Positions 6,220 to 6,237 of a stretch of DNA of 6,237 nucleotides are shown here, one piece after another. This DNA is from Methyloglobulus sp. (GTDB lineage: Bacteria > Pseudomonadota > Gammaproteobacteria > Methylococcales > Methylomonadaceae): assembly GCA_013140405.1 (NCBI GenBank), contig JABFSV010000209.1, positions 1-6,237 of the forward strand, in the 5' to 3' direction. Under the pieces are notes generated by a model. That model saw nothing but the letters and a program-made list of their open reading frames with translations, made no database searches and was not told the DNA's origin. Within the stretch, counting starts at the first letter, position 1; each line of letters starts with the position of its first letter. Made by a program: the position numbers and the translations under genes.

Positions 6220-6237
6220 CTTTACCCAGCTACCATG

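Larger units (their letters stand above)
6187..6237 (-). other. Upstream leader of creD to the window edge
   Basis: These 51 bp hold the creD ribosome-binding site and the inverted repeat. I see no convincing -10 and -35 pair and no cre tag, so the operon promoter, or a further upstream gene, lies outside the window. A minus-strand reading ending ATG GTA GCT GGG TAA at the very edge could be the tail of an upstream gene, but 15 bases cannot support that. Confidence 0.4.

Noticed and set aside
1..6237. CRISPR array, insertion sequence, integrase, toxin-antitoxin pair or tRNA
   Set aside because: No regularly spaced repeats, transposase-like protein, small paired genes or cloverleaf were seen on either strand.

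Overview
The window is a compact chromosomal segment with six protein genes, all on the minus strand. No tRNA, rRNA, CRISPR array, insertion sequence or phage gene was recognised. Protein sequences (HslV, HslU, CreD, an OmpR-type regulator and its kinase) point to a Gram-negative proteobacterium, most likely a gammaproteobacterium. A methanotroph-like (Methylococcales) relative is a guess from general resemblance only. Base composition is moderate and even across the genes, with an AT-rich intergenic stretch, and nothing suggests recent transfer.

Read in the direction of transcription (right to left), the first unit is a four-gene envelope-stress operon of the Cre type. It holds creD (6186-4819, inner-membrane protein), a small M23 peptidoglycan endopeptidase (4816-4289), a CreB-like response regulator (4285-3593) and a CreC-like histidine kinase (3602-2004). 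The genes are separated by 2 nt, 3 nt and a 10-nt overlap. Only creD has a strong Shine-Dalgarno sequence (AAAGGAG, 7 nt before a GTG start). The three genes behind it have none that I can see, so their translation is probably coupled. The creD ribosome-binding site is one arm of a perfect 8-bp inverted repeat (6191-6219), which could fold into a hairpin hiding it. The likely logic, inferred from CreBCD systems, is that the kinase senses an envelope or metabolic cue, the regulator acts on DNA, CreD works in the inner membrane, and the added peptidase cuts peptidoglycan cross-links.

A 212-bp intergenic region (1792-2003) follows. It holds three short inverted repeats, one with a T-run that could be a weak terminator, and a sequence matching 9 of 10 defined bases of the CreB 'cre tag' (TTCAC-N6-TTCAC). 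No convincing sigma-70 or sigma-32 promoter was found.

The last unit is hslV (1791-1246, GTG start, threonine protease) followed after 4 nt by hslU (1241 to beyond position 1, AAA+ unfoldase), the two parts of the HslVU (ClpYQ) protease. hslU is cut by the window edge and lacks only about its last 30 residues.

The most interesting points are the intact M23 hydrolase inside a cre operon, the hairpin over the creD ribosome-binding site, and the cre-tag-like site between creC and hslVU. No wholly new system is evident.
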